Source of the DNA: Oceanospirillaceae bacterium
GTDB lineage: Bacteria > Pseudomonadota > Gammaproteobacteria > Pseudomonadales > Oceanobacteraceae
NCBI GenBank assembly: GCA_002724925.1
Contig: PBQA01000024.1
Location: 1-64,000, forward strand
Length of the DNA: 64,000 nucleotides
Direction: 5' to 3'
In this document: positions 55,115 to 63,971 of the stretch, one piece after another
How the letters are laid out: each line of letters starts with the position of its first letter
How positions within the stretch are numbered: the stretch's first letter is position 1
The notes under the pieces: model-generated
Told to the model about the DNA's origin: nothing
What the model saw: only the letters and a program-made list of their open reading frames with translations
The model's database searches: none
Program-made: the position numbers and the translations under genes

Positions 55115-55783
55115 TTAAAAGCCGGGCTCCAATTTGAACTCCATGCGCTCCCCCGTTGCTGGGTGACCAAAATCCAGCTCTTTCGCGTGCAAGCAAAGTC
55201 TTGGTTCTGACTCCGCAGCATCGCCTGCGTAAAGCGTATCGCCAACAATCGGGTGTCCGATCTGCTGCATATGCAGGCGTAACTGATGCGAACGACCGGT
55301 CTTCGGAAACAGCGCGACGCGGGTATTACCGTTCTCCACAGAGAGTTTTTGCCAGCGTGTCAGTGCATAACGGCCGTCCGTGTGGCTGATCATCTGGCGT
55401 GGACGATTTGGCCAGTCGACGATGATGGGTAGGTTGATGCACCCCTGATTGCCGGATACTTCTCCCATCACGACCGCTTCGTAGACTTTGCGCGTGGTCT
55501 GGGCTTCAAACTGGCGCTGGACGGTATTCAGCGCTTTTTTGTCGCGGGCAAACACCAGAATGCCAGAGGTGTCCTGATCCAGCCGGTGAATCACCAGAAT
55601 CTCGCCATAGCGTTCCTCGAGTCGACTGACGCAGGAGTCCTTCAGGTACCGCCCCGGCACGCTTAGCAGGCCGGCAGGCTTGTTGACGACGATGATGTCG
55701 TCGTCGATATAGAGCGGCGGGATCAGGCCGTCGTTCGGTATGTGGCGGGTATCCCGCCGTGAGGTGTGCCGACCCTCAGTCAT
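55115..55783 (-). CDS. rluA: RluA-family pseudouridine synthase
   Basis: The 222-residue protein lacks an S4 domain and consists only of the catalytic domain, like E. coli RluA (219). The catalytic aspartate is in HRLDQDTSGILVFA, and KPAGLLSVPGR and the FPKTGRSHQLRLHMQQIGHPIVGD segment are typical. RluA modifies U746 of 23S rRNA and U32 of several tRNAs. It overlaps the end of the upstream yegQ/trhP gene by four bases (ATGA), so the two tRNA/rRNA modification genes are co-translated. The C-terminal end is close to the helicase fragment, which runs in the opposite direction. Confidence 0.92.
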   Translation of the reverse strand: MTEGRHTSRRDTRHIPNDGLIPPLYIDDDIIVVNKPAGLLSVPGRYLKDSCVSRLEERYGEILVIHRLDQDTSGILVFARDKKALNTVQRQFEAQTTRKVYEAVVMGEVSGNQGCINLPIIVDWPNRPRQMISHTDGRYALTRWQKLSVENGNTRVALFPKTGRSHQLRLHMQQIGHPIVGDTLYAGDAAESEPRLCLHAKELDFGHPATGERMEFKLEPGF

Positions 55784-57159
55784 GATGTTGGCGTCACCTG
55801 TTCGGCGGCGATCACTGCGCTTTGGTCTGGAGCATCTGGGAGGTTGCGGATCAGCATGGCACGCTTCATCGGCAAGTGCTCAAGGCCGTCTGCCGGAAGG
55901 GTAACAATAAAGCCGGAGCCCGGTGCGTCGTCGCGCGGATTGCCACCGGTGTCGCGGATATCATTCAACGTGTAAGTCACATTGCCCGCGGTGGTCATCA
56001 GCTCCACGGTGTCGCCGTTCTGGAAGCGGTTTTTCACTTCAATGGTCAGGCGTCCATCGCGAACGTCGGTCACCTGACCGACAAACTGTTGATGAACGGA
56101 TGCCGAGTTGCCGCGTTCGTAGTTCTGGTATTCATCGTGCACATGGCGACGGAAGAACCCTTCGGTGTAACCGCGGTTTGACATGTTCTCAAGGGTATCC
56201 ATCAGGCCTCGGTCAAAGCCTCTGCCTGCGACTGCGTCGTCAATGGCTTTGCGATACGCCTGTGCGGTCCGGGCGACGTAGTAATGCGACTTTGTACGAC
56301 CTTCAATTTTCAGAGAGTGAACACCCAGCTCGACCAGCTTCTCGATATGCTGAATGGCGCGCAGGTCTTTCGAATTCATGATGTAGGTGCCGTGCTCGTC
56401 TTCGAACGCTGGCATGTATTCGTTAGGGCGGTTGCCTTCCTGCAGCAGGAATATCTTATCCGAGGTCGCACCGCGCCCGAGTGTTGGGTCGAACTCGTTC
56501 ACCCCTTTCGGGATGACATCGCCACCGGCGGTTTCTTCTGCTTCGTGGGCGTCGTACTTCCAGCGGCAGGCGTTGGTGCAGGTGCCCTGATTGGGGTCGC
56601 GATGGTTCATGTAGCCCGACAGCAGGCAGCGGCCTGAGTAGGCGATACAGAGTGCGCCATGAACGAAAACTTCGATTTCCATTTCTGGGCACTTTTCGCG
56701 GATTTCGGCAATTTCCTCGATGGAAAGCTCGCGCGAGAGAATGATCCGGCTGACGCCCTGACGACGCCAGAACTCGACGCTGGCCCAGTTAACGACGTTC
56801 GCCTGTACCGACAGGTGAATCACCTGATCTGGCCACTTGTCTTTTACCATCATAATCAGGCCAGGGTCGGACATGATCAGCGCATCCGGCTTCATTTCAA
56901 TGACGGGTTCAATATCGCGCATATAAGTCGCAATTTTTGAGTTGTGCGGGGCGATGTTGCTGGCGACGTAGAACTGCTTGCCCAGATTGTGGGCGTACTC
57001 AATGCCGGTGGCCAGATTCTCCATATTGAAGTCGTTGTTGCGTACGCGAAGGCTATAACGCGGCTGCCCGGCATAAACCGCATCTGCACCGTAGGCAAAC
57101 GCGTATTTCATATTGTTCAGCGTACCTGCCGGAGAGAGCAGTTCTGGGGTGAAAGTCAT
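55780..57159 (-). CDS. trhP: TrhP (YegQ), U32-peptidase-family tRNA hydroxylation protein
   Basis: The 459-residue protein has the U32 family N-terminus (ELLSPAGTLNNMKYAFAYGADAVYAG), the EVFVHGALCIAYSGRC signature, and the cysteine cluster in CTNACRWKYD. A C-terminal beta-barrel domain completes the YegQ form. In E. coli this protein (TrhP) is needed for prephenate-dependent 5-hydroxylation of uridine 34 in several tRNAs; the cysteines probably bind an iron-sulfur cluster. It precedes rluA on the same strand with a four-base overlap. Confidence 0.94.
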   Translation of the reverse strand: MTFTPELLSPAGTLNNMKYAFAYGADAVYAGQPRYSLRVRNNDFNMENLATGIEYAHNLGKQFYVASNIAPHNSKIATYMRDIEPVIEMKPDALIMSDPGLIMMVKDKWPDQVIHLSVQANVVNWASVEFWRRQGVSRIILSRELSIEEIAEIREKCPEMEIEVFVHGALCIAYSGRCLLSGYMNHRDPNQGTCTNACRWKYDAHEAEETAGGDVIPKGVNEFDPTLGRGATSDKIFLLQEGNRPNEYMPAFEDEHGTYIMNSKDLRAIQHIEKLVELGVHSLKIEGRTKSHYYVARTAQAYRKAIDDAVAGRGFDRGLMDTLENMSNRGYTEGFFRRHVHDEYQNYERGNSASVHQQFVGQVTDVRDGRLTIEVKNRFQNGDTVELMTTAGNVTYTLNDIRDTGGNPRDDAPGSGFIVTLPADGLEHLPMKRAMLIRNLPDAPDQSAVIAAEQVTPTS

Positions 57160-57229
57160 GATGTAGCCTCCGCGGAAATTCGAGCGCGGAGACTAGCATA
57201 ATTTGGCGTTTCTGGCAGCCGTCGCTGTA

Positions 57230-57760
57230 TCAGGCGGTCAGGCCGAAAGGCGAGATCTCTGTGTCTGCCAAAGTACGGAGTACGGTTGCAGAAACAGGCC
57301 GTTGTTTAACATTGGCCAGTGTTGCCGTCCACTCGTTATCAAGGTCGCGCCAGTAGCTCGCCAGGCCTGCGCCATCACCGCCCAGTGCGTCGAGCTCCTG
57401 ATGCAGTTCGTTGATGTTGCCTCGGATTAACGCAGTATCGTCGGAGTCTTCGTCGAAAAGGGCGGCAAAGGCAGTATGGGTCGCTGAGAATACCAGGGCG
57501 GCGATACGCCCATTGAGCGAGTCGGTGTTTTCGAACGTTGCTTCCCAGTCAGAAAATGCGTTGTAGAAGCGCTCAAGATTAGACTCTGACTTCAGGTCTC
57601 CACAGATAAAAGCCCGGAGTTTTGATGTTGCTTTTTTCCAATGCTCAAAGCTTGCGCCTGTCTCGCTTTCTTCGAGCGCTAAGTGCGGGGTGCAGCTATC
57701 GGCAAGTGCCAGGCACCAGGTGCTTCGAGCGATCGGGCTTAGAAGGTTATCGGATGACAC
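57230..57760 (-). CDS. Conserved hypothetical protein, helical
   Basis: This 176-residue cytosolic protein is acidic and predicted to be helical (SFEHWKKATSKLRAFICGD, HQELDALGGDGAGLASYWRD). No signal peptide, membrane segment or catalytic motif is visible, and I do not recognise the family. It stands upstream of trhP on the same strand with a gap of 70 bases that includes a GC-rich inverted repeat (CTCCGCG/CGCGGAG at 57168-57192). Codon use matches the backbone, so it is probably a real gene. Confidence 0.6.
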   Translation of the reverse strand: MSSDNLLSPIARSTWCLALADSCTPHLALEESETGASFEHWKKATSKLRAFICGDLKSESNLERFYNAFSDWEATFENTDSLNGRIAALVFSATHTAFAALFDEDSDDTALIRGNINELHQELDALGGDGAGLASYWRDLDNEWTATLANVKQRPVSATVLRTLADTEISPFGLTA

Positions 57761-57954
57761 GTATTAAACTCCGTGATCAATGGGTAGGTGCTTATTGTAC
57801 AGAAAAAGTAGCAATGAGAGCTTGATCACATGGTCATGGTGAAGCATGTATGACAGTTCGCGTTTTACAAACTGGCATGGCATGTAGTCTTGACTTTGCA
57901 TAAATCTCAGCGTTGTCTATTGTCTAATATGTGTACAGTGAAGCGGCAAGGCCT

Positions 57955-58338
57955 ATGAATACTGAGCTTACACTGGTAGATGTATCCGGCACACACCTAT
58001 CAGTCGATATTAATCAGCTCACCCCGATGGGATTTGAGAGTGTGATCAGTCAGCGTGAACTCGCTGAGTTGAGGGATGAGAGTGGCCGGTTTCGGGAATT
58101 CGAAATGCAGTTGCGCGCGTCTAATGATGAACAGAATACCTACCTGGAAAGTCTTGGCGTCTGTCGTGTGCATTCAGTCAGGCGCATCTGTGCGGATAAG
58201 TCGGTATTGTGTCTGCGTTTTGAGGCATCACCCTGTGATGTATACAAGCGTCTGGCGGGCGCTGGCATAGGAAATATTAACATTCACCCGATGGGTGAGA
58301 TGTGCGCAGATATTCCAGAAATCTTACGGCGTGCCTGA
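57955..58338 (+). CDS. Small hypothetical protein
   Basis: From ATG 57955 (AAGG six bases upstream) the frame gives 127 residues (TELTLVDVSGTHLSVDINQL, GVCRVHSVRRICADKSVLCLRFEASPCD). It has a mixed alpha-beta pattern and four cysteines and is soluble. No family is recognised. The 3' end overlaps the convergent YigZ-family gene by 15 bases. The 190-base upstream gap shows no clear promoter. Confidence 0.5.
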   Translation: MNTELTLVDVSGTHLSVDINQLTPMGFESVISQRELAELRDESGRFREFEMQLRASNDEQNTYLESLGVCRVHSVRRICADKSVLCLRFEASPCDVYKRLAGAGIGNINIHPMGEMCADIPEILRRA

Positions 58339-58935
58339 TGTTATTTCGAATAATCGGGCATCCCCGTGATTTCGCAGAAGGGTCTCCTGATCCTCTGTGA
58401 CCGTTAGTGTAAGAGCAACCCCGGTTTCCGAATATTGCTCTTCCTCAACGGCGGCTCCGACTTCTATCGCTATATAGCGGGCCTGAGCTTCATTTTTGAA
58501 ATCGCAGCGTATACATAGCGTCTTGACGGGGCGCCACTCCACCCAATTTTCTTTGCCAAAGCTCATGATCGCGTCCGACGCAGAACTGCCGTACGCGCGC
58601 TGAAGGCCGCCCATGCCCAGTTTAATACCACCGAAGTACCGGGTAATCAGAATTGCACAGTTGATTACGTTGTGGTGCTGCATCACTTTCAATATGGGTG
58701 GGCCACTGGTGCCGCCGGGCTCTCCATCATCACTGAACCCTTCGACTACCTGACCTTCCGGGTTTATGGCGCGAAAGCCATAACAGACATGATTAGCTTT
58801 GGGGTGGGCCTCCTTGAGGGCCTGCTGCCGTATCTTGGTAATCTCTGGGTCTGTGATCGGAAGTATTTCAGCGATAAATCGACTGTTTTTGACGTCTGTT
58901 TCGCAGCTGTGGCCGTTCAGTGGGAATACAAGCAT
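58324..58935 (-). CDS. YigZ/IMPACT-family protein
   Basis: The 203-residue protein has the UPF0029 N-terminal domain with KNSRFIAEI, the ANHVCYGFR segment, DDGEPGGTSGPPIL and RYFGGIKLGMGGLQRAYG, which are invariant in the family, and a ferredoxin-like C-terminal domain (residues 135-200). The eukaryotic relative IMPACT regulates Gcn2; the bacterial proteins may act on the ribosome or bind nucleic acids, but the role is not settled. It directly abuts rlmG (stop and start share a base at 58935), so the two are co-expressed. Confidence 0.9.
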   Translation of the reverse strand: MLVFPLNGHSCETDVKNSRFIAEILPITDPEITKIRQQALKEAHPKANHVCYGFRAINPEGQVVEGFSDDGEPGGTSGPPILKVMQHHNVINCAILITRYFGGIKLGMGGLQRAYGSSASDAIMSFGKENWVEWRPVKTLCIRCDFKNEAQARYIAIEVGAAVEEEQYSETGVALTLTVTEDQETLLRNHGDARLFEITSGTP

Positions 58936-60023
58936 TAGCGAACGCAGCGATAAATGTTGAAGCGTTTGTCGTCAGAAATAAGCGCTACGTCTTTAAATAG
59001 TCGCTTCAGTACTTTTGTGTACGGCAGGTGGCGGTTTGCAACGACAAGAAGCTCTCCGCCTTGGCGTAACTGATGGAAGCTCTCATGAAACATACTCTCT
59101 GCGATGGAGGTTAACTGTTTGTGGCCATCATGAAACGGGGGGTTGCAGATGACCATGTCGAGCGTTTCTTCCACGGAGGACAGGATATTGCCTTGTCGTA
59201 CGTCTCCTCGCAGGTTGTTAGCCTGAAGATTTGATCTTGCTGCCAGTGTCGCCAGTTGAGAATCGTCGGTCGCTATCAGGGTTGCTTGCGGGTTACTTTT
59301 CGCTATATGCGCCGAGAGTATGCCGTTGCCGCACCCAAGATCGCAGATGGTTCCGGTCTGCCCTGTCGGCAGGTGTTTAAGTAGGGCTCGCGCGCCGGGG
59401 TCGGGCCTGTCGCCGCAGAATACGCCCGCAGGTGCTGACAGAGAAAATCCAGAGATATCGTAGCGTCGGGTCACAGGGGCGACGTCAGAAAACTTACTGA
59501 GGCCGCGTAATTTGACTAGCCTCGCTTTGCGGACAACCGGCAGTTGTTCGTAATGCTCCGCCTTCTCCTCAAGCCAGTTCAATAGTGGAATAGGTATGTG
59601 CTTGGCCATTCCGGCAAGAAGAATCGTGGCGTCTGGATATACTTTTGCCAGGTAGTAGAGCTGCGCAGATAGCTGCTCTTTCTGCTTGGGTATCCGGACC
59701 AGTACTTGAGTGTCTCGCGAACTCACATTGTCCAGACGGTCGGCATCTGAAAAATCTGGGTACTCCAGAAAAGTGGCTTCGGGCAGGCCGTTTTCGAGGC
59801 GATTCTGTTGCGTCGCTATTCGCGCACAAAAACTGTCATGCCATACCTGCGCTTCGGGGAATGCGCAGGACAGGGCACCGTACCGATCATTTAAAATTAG
59901 TCTGACTGGTGCATCAGACTCGTTGAGCATATATCCGTCAGCAGCATCCCAGGGCATGCTGATGTTTGCTGGCACTTCGGGATAGCAGCGAAGTGCCAGA
60001 TCGGCTTCAGGCCAGTGGGGCAT
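58935..60023 (-). CDS. rlmG: RlmG, 23S rRNA m2G1835 methyltransferase
   Basis: The 362-residue protein has the two-domain form of the RlmG/RsmC group. The N-terminal half is a degenerate methyltransferase domain (LNDRYGALSCAFPE). The C-terminal catalytic domain has the SAM-binding DLGCGNGILSAHIA and the base-flipping motif NPPFHDGH. The VRIPKQKEQLSAQLYYLAK segment resembles RlmG more than RsmC. RlmG methylates N2 of G1835 in 23S rRNA. Upstream the small basic-protein gene ends at the same base where rlmG starts. Confidence 0.85.
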   Translation of the reverse strand: MPHWPEADLALRCYPEVPANISMPWDAADGYMLNESDAPVRLILNDRYGALSCAFPEAQVWHDSFCARIATQQNRLENGLPEATFLEYPDFSDADRLDNVSSRDTQVLVRIPKQKEQLSAQLYYLAKVYPDATILLAGMAKHIPIPLLNWLEEKAEHYEQLPVVRKARLVKLRGLSKFSDVAPVTRRYDISGFSLSAPAGVFCGDRPDPGARALLKHLPTGQTGTICDLGCGNGILSAHIAKSNPQATLIATDDSQLATLAARSNLQANNLRGDVRQGNILSSVEETLDMVICNPPFHDGHKQLTSIAESMFHESFHQLRQGGELLVVANRHLPYTKVLKRLFKDVALISDDKRFNIYRCVR

Positions 60024-60361
60024 CAGTACAGATCTTCGTCGCGCTTGTTGTTATCAAGTAGGCTGAGAAGGTCAGGGTCGCGCTCTCTCTTCTCTTCTTC
60101 ACGCTTGTCTTCGCGATCTTTTTGCGAATCATTGCGCTGCGTGTTCTCTTTCTTGCGGGCGGCCGCCTCTTGATCCGCTTTCAGTTGCTTCTTTGCATCC
60201 GGATTGGATTCAAGAAACTTCTCAAAAACAGATTTGTTCTTCTTGCTGGTGCGCTTGCCGCTTTGCCGATCGGTACCGGCCTCTCGCTTCAATTTCTTGA
60301 TACTGCCGGTCTTCACCTGATGGATGCGAGACAGAGAGCGGGTCTTCTTTTTACGTGTCAT
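60023..60361 (-). CDS. Small highly basic, charged protein, unknown
   Basis: From ATG 60361 the protein has 112 residues, with a basic N-terminus (TRKKKTRSLSRIHQVK) and a long run of Lys, Glu, Arg and Asp toward the C-terminus (KKENTQRNDSQKDREDKREEE), so it is probably disordered. The start resembles YihI (Der GTPase-activating protein) and other nucleolar-type RNA-binding proteins, but the YihI C-terminus is absent. It is co-directional with rlmG and the YigZ gene with overlaps of one base, which suggests a ribosome-related operon. Confidence 0.6.
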   Translation of the reverse strand: MTRKKKTRSLSRIHQVKTGSIKKLKREAGTDRQSGKRTSKKNKSVFEKFLESNPDAKKQLKADQEAAARKKENTQRNDSQKDREDKREEEKRERDPDLLSLLDNNKRDEDLY

Positions 60362-60437
60362 GGTGACTACTTCGAAAAAATGATGTCCCATTCTACCGGA
60401 GTCACATGCTGTTTTCATCGGGTGTATACTCCGCGTC

Positions 60438-61379
60438 ATGTATATCTCTCTGCTTATTCAAACTCTGTCCATCACAGCCCCGGTCGTCCTGCTTGTCGTG
60501 CTTGGGGTTTACTTACGTCACAAACAGCATATTGATGATGCCTTTGTGACTACCTCTTCACGGCTTGTCTTTAATGTGTCTCTGCCGGTACTTATGTTCC
60601 TGGCGATTGTGACAGCGGACATGTCAGTGTCCCAGCATTTACCACTGGTGTGGTTTTCGCTGGGGGCGGCGCTCGGCGCGTTCGCTCTTGTCTGGTGTGT
60701 ATCAAGGTTTGTTCGTGTGCCTGCTGCGCGACACGGAGCCTTTGTTCAGGGGGCTTTTCGCTCTAATCTCGGTATTATCGGGCTGGCCCTCTGTCTTAAT
60801 GCGTATCCGGAAGAGGGCGCAATACTGGGGGCGCTGGTACTGGCGGTCGTTACTCCGGTATACAATCTGCTTTCGGTGTGGGTGTTGGCGTCAGGGGATA
60901 AGGAAATCTCCTGGGGGCAGCAATTGATGACGACTCTCCGCAACCCTCTCATTATCGCCATAGGGCTGGCGAGCGTGGTTCGTCTGTCGGAACTTCTGCT
61001 TCCTCAGGTTCTTTTGCAGACGGGCGAAATCCTGGCAGGGCTGACGCTGCCATTGGCGTTGATCGGTATTGGTGCATCTCTGACAATGAGCAGGGCCCTG
61101 GTCGTCGACCCTGTGGTTTGGCTTGCGGTAGCATTGAAACTTGTGATTCTGCCGTCCGTTGTTGTTTTTTCGGCCTTTAGTTTGGGGGTTAGTGGCGCTT
61201 CTCTGGGCGTTGTTGCGCTGATGTTTGCGTCCCCTACGGCTGCTGCTGCGTTTGTTATGGCTAAGAGCATGAATGCAGATGCTCGACTCACAGCCGATAT
61301 TATTGCCTTGTCGACACTTGGGTCAGGTGTGACGGTGACGACGATTATCTATGTTCTGAATCTGTCGGGGCTGTTATAG
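60438..61379 (+). CDS. AEC-family (auxin efflux carrier-like) transporter
   Basis: The 313-residue protein has ten predicted membrane helices in two five-helix bundles, as in bile-acid:Na+ symporter/AEC carriers. The NVSLPVLMFLAI segment of the first bundle and GLTLPLALIGIGASL of the second are the typical crossover motifs. Such proteins export small organic acids or malonate-like compounds; the substrate cannot be predicted. It is divergent from the basic-protein gene and followed after 35 bases by the DUF4062-type gene. Confidence 0.88.
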   Translation: MYISLLIQTLSITAPVVLLVVLGVYLRHKQHIDDAFVTTSSRLVFNVSLPVLMFLAIVTADMSVSQHLPLVWFSLGAALGAFALVWCVSRFVRVPAARHGAFVQGAFRSNLGIIGLALCLNAYPEEGAILGALVLAVVTPVYNLLSVWVLASGDKEISWGQQLMTTLRNPLIIAIGLASVVRLSELLLPQVLLQTGEILAGLTLPLALIGIGASLTMSRALVVDPVVWLAVALKLVILPSVVVFSAFSLGVSGASLGVVALMFASPTAAAAFVMAKSMNADARLTADIIALSTLGSGVTVTTIIYVLNLSGLL

Positions 61380-61414
61380 TTGGCCGCTTCACAGAACCCT
61401 ATTTTCGTACGGAA

Positions 61415-62299
61415 ATGCCGAAAAAAGACTATCTCCTGATCTACGTATCCAGTCTGCCGGATGATGCTGCAGCGCGCTTCGAGGTGGATCGACATATCGC
61501 CCTGGCGGGTGCCGTCGGTTCCGGCCTTGCCTGGGATGGGCGTTACGCGCAGTACGATTGGGAGTTGGTAAAACGGCAGATTGCTCAAGCAGATACTTTT
61601 TTGCTGCTGCTTGGCGAAAGCTACGGTCCGACGACGCCGACGGGCATCAGCTTTCAGCATCGCGAGCTGGTGTATGCTCAATCCCTTCATAAACCGGTCT
61701 ATTATCTGATGCAGACTGGCATGGAAGGGAACCGCAGCAGCGACGTCAGACTGCAAGAGCTGCGACAGCAGGTCCGAAGTCAGGTCTCTGGCAAGATCTG
61801 GCACTTGCTGGATGAGCTGACTGTACACGTGAAAACCTTGCTCAAAAACTGGGATCGTGATGTTAGGGCGCTGACGGGCATGAGCGAAGAAAGCTCGACG
61901 GTGCAGCTATCGACCCGCTCAATTCCCGCTAAGGTCACTCCTGTCGGGACGCCTCCCAGAAAAGACATTGAGCTGATTGCTCAAGCCAACGTTTATCGCG
62001 GCGGAAATCTTGCACATCAGCTGATCAAAGTACCGATGAAGACAGACAGAATATGGCGCAGTATTTTGCCATTGTTGCGGCTTGGTGCCAGCGAAGATCG
62101 TCTGAGAGCGCACATGGAACAGGTACTGACGGCCGAAGTGAAGGCCAGATTGTTGTCTGACAACCCTGGAAGTCACGCGGTGGATGGTGTCAGGGTTGAG
62201 AGAAACCAGTTCAGACGCGTGCTGGATGATTGGTCTTCGGATGGTTACATAGAGCATGTCAGGCAGGGAGCACGCACTATCTGGTCACTCCCTTCCTAG
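61415..62299 (+). CDS. DUF4062-type protein with C-terminal winged-helix-like region
   Basis: The 294-residue protein begins with LLIYVSSLPDDAAARFEVDRHI and continues with ADTFLLLLGESYGPTTPTGISFQHRELVYAQSLHKPVYYL. This matches DUF4062, a TIR/Rossmann-like domain usually found at the N-terminus of NLR-like and defence proteins (pattern VSS-ER and LLGxRYG-S-E). The C-terminal part (residues 180-294) contains helices and a wHTH-like end (RRVLDDWSSDGYIEHVRQGARTIWSL), suitable for DNA or protein binding. It follows the AEC gene with a 35-base gap and may be co-transcribed. Its function is unknown; a defence role is only suggested by the domain. Confidence 0.7.
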   Translation: MPKKDYLLIYVSSLPDDAAARFEVDRHIALAGAVGSGLAWDGRYAQYDWELVKRQIAQADTFLLLLGESYGPTTPTGISFQHRELVYAQSLHKPVYYLMQTGMEGNRSSDVRLQELRQQVRSQVSGKIWHLLDELTVHVKTLLKNWDRDVRALTGMSEESSTVQLSTRSIPAKVTPVGTPPRKDIELIAQANVYRGGNLAHQLIKVPMKTDRIWRSILPLLRLGASEDRLRAHMEQVLTAEVKARLLSDNPGSHAVDGVRVERNQFRRVLDDWSSDGYIEHVRQGARTIWSLPS

Positions 62300-62329
62300 T
62301 TTGAGGCCTGTTATCAGGCTAAGTGCTAA

Positions 62330-62695
62330 TCAGCTACCCAGAAGATTAGAGCGCTGCTCCCATTCCGTTTTCATGCTGTCGCAGACCGTGTTGCAGACAT
62401 CAAATATAAACGGTGCGGCGATGCTGAAAAATGCCATGTTACCTTCCTGGCGGCGCTTCACAAGGCCGTGCGTGCGCAACGTAGACAGGTGTTTGGAAAC
62501 GTTAGGCTGTGATGCGCCGGTATTTTCGACCAGTTCAGTGACTGATTTTTCGCCACTCTGAAGTTGATGAAGAATTTTCAGGCGCATTGGGTCTGAGAGG
62601 AGTCTGAATCGCTGAGCAATCAGCTCTAGCATTTCATCTGACATGGGTTCAGCATTGCTCGGCTCTGCATTGTTCGACTCTGAATTCTTCAACAT
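62330..62695 (-). CDS. ArsR-family transcriptional repressor
   Basis: From ATG 62695 the protein has 121 residues with the ArsR winged helix: FRLLSDPMRLKILHQLQSGEKSVTELVENTGASQPNVSKHLSTLRTHGLVKRRQEGN. The only cysteines are in FDVCNTVCDS in the last helix, a CxxxC pair at the position where some ArsR proteins sense metals or thiols. It lacks the CxC motif of helix 3 of classical ArsR. Sulfide- or persulfide-sensing regulators of the BigR/SqrR group also have a cysteine in this helix, but their first cysteine is missing. The target may be the divergent apbE gene or itself. Confidence 0.87.
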   Translation of the reverse strand: MLKNSESNNAEPSNAEPMSDEMLELIAQRFRLLSDPMRLKILHQLQSGEKSVTELVENTGASQPNVSKHLSTLRTHGLVKRRQEGNMAFFSIAAPFIFDVCNTVCDSMKTEWEQRSNLLGS

Positions 62696-62911
62696 GGTGT
62701 CTCGTACTCGGCGTTTCGTTTCAAAAGTAATTCTCAGTCTCATTATATATGATGCCCAGCGAATCGAATATAACTGTTAAGTTATTGTGTCATTCCATTT
62801 TGTAATCCTTTCCAAGCTTTCGGCTATAAGGACGAAAAGGGGGAGCTGTCGTGGTGGAAGTTACAGTCACTCTGTATACTTCGCACAATCATGATGAAAG
62901 GCTTTGTATCA

Positions 62912-63943
62912 ATGAATAAGCACCTTCTGGCAGTGATCGCTGTCTTAGTCAGTACGTTTCTCGTCGCTTCCTGCTCTGAACCACAGCCAGAACTTCGTCG
63001 CATTTCCGGCTTCACAATGGGGTCGCAGTATCACATCAGCTGGTTTGGTGGTGAGGCAACGCCTACAGAGGTGCATGAACAGGTCGAAGACAGACTGGCG
63101 CATCTGATTGCGGTCTTTTCTACTTATGAAAGAAACTCCGAGCTGTCACGGTTAAATGAAACCTCAGAAACCCTGGTCGGCAAGGCGGTTAATGTTAGTC
63201 CTGAACTTATGTCTGTCCTTCAGGATGCCAGCTACATCAATCGCTACAGTATGGGGCGTCTTGATGTGACTGTTGGCCCGCTGGTCAATCTCTGGGGGTT
63301 CGGTCCTGAAGAGCGGGAAGGGCTGCCTAGTCAGGCGGAAGTAGACCAACTACTAGATAACGTAGGGATGGATAAGTTATCGCTCGATAAAGAAAAAAAT
63401 GAAATTAAGATGAGTGCCCCTTTGTATATCGACCTGTCAGCGGTCGCCAAAGGCTGGGCTGTTGATGACATAGGGTTATTACTGGAAGCCATGGAGATCA
63501 ACGACTACCTTGTTGAAATCGGTGGCGAGGTTCGTATTCGTGGTGCGAAACCTTCTGGTGACTGGCGCATCGCTATTGAACGCCCGGTGATGGAGGTGGG
63601 GCGCTCGGCGCAGAAGATCATCGCCCCCGGAGATAATGCGGTCGCCACATCGGGAGACTACCGGAACTATTTTGAAGAAAATGGTCAACGGTATTCACAC
63701 ACTATTGATCCGCTGACGGGTTATCCAATTCGTCACGGCCTGGCGTCAGTCAGTGTTATTCTTCCTACGTGCTCACTGGCAGACGCGTGGGCAACGGCTC
63801 TTAATGTGGCCGGGCCAGAGGCGGCCATGGCACTGGCTGAGGCAAATGACCTTCCAGCCTATTTTATTATTCGTGATGGTGACGGTTTCAAAGAAGCCTC
63901 CTCATCAGCATTTAACCGGATGTTCGGCACCACAGGCCATTGA
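62912..63943 (+). CDS. apbE: ApbE, FAD:protein FMN transferase, lipoprotein
   Basis: From ATG 62912 the protein has 343 residues and a lipoprotein signal ending at Cys21 (LVASC). The ApbE motifs are complete: RISGFTMGSQYHISW, the DLSAVAKGWAVDDI segment, YLVEIGGEVRIRG, HTIDPLTGYP and ADAWATALN (metal and FAD ligands). It attaches FMN to threonine residues of the NqrB and NqrC subunits of the Na+-pumping NADH:quinone reductase. The following gene looks like nqrM, the other assembly factor, in the order known for nqrF-apbE-nqrM, although nqrF is not directly upstream here. Confidence 0.95.
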   Translation: MNKHLLAVIAVLVSTFLVASCSEPQPELRRISGFTMGSQYHISWFGGEATPTEVHEQVEDRLAHLIAVFSTYERNSELSRLNETSETLVGKAVNVSPELMSVLQDASYINRYSMGRLDVTVGPLVNLWGFGPEEREGLPSQAEVDQLLDNVGMDKLSLDKEKNEIKMSAPLYIDLSAVAKGWAVDDIGLLLEAMEINDYLVEIGGEVRIRGAKPSGDWRIAIERPVMEVGRSAQKIIAPGDNAVATSGDYRNYFEENGQRYSHTIDPLTGYPIRHGLASVSVILPTCSLADAWATALNVAGPEAAMALAEANDLPAYFIIRDGDGFKEASSSAFNRMFGTTGH

Positions 63944-63971
63944 TCATCGGTACTATTTTTGGAGTTTGATT

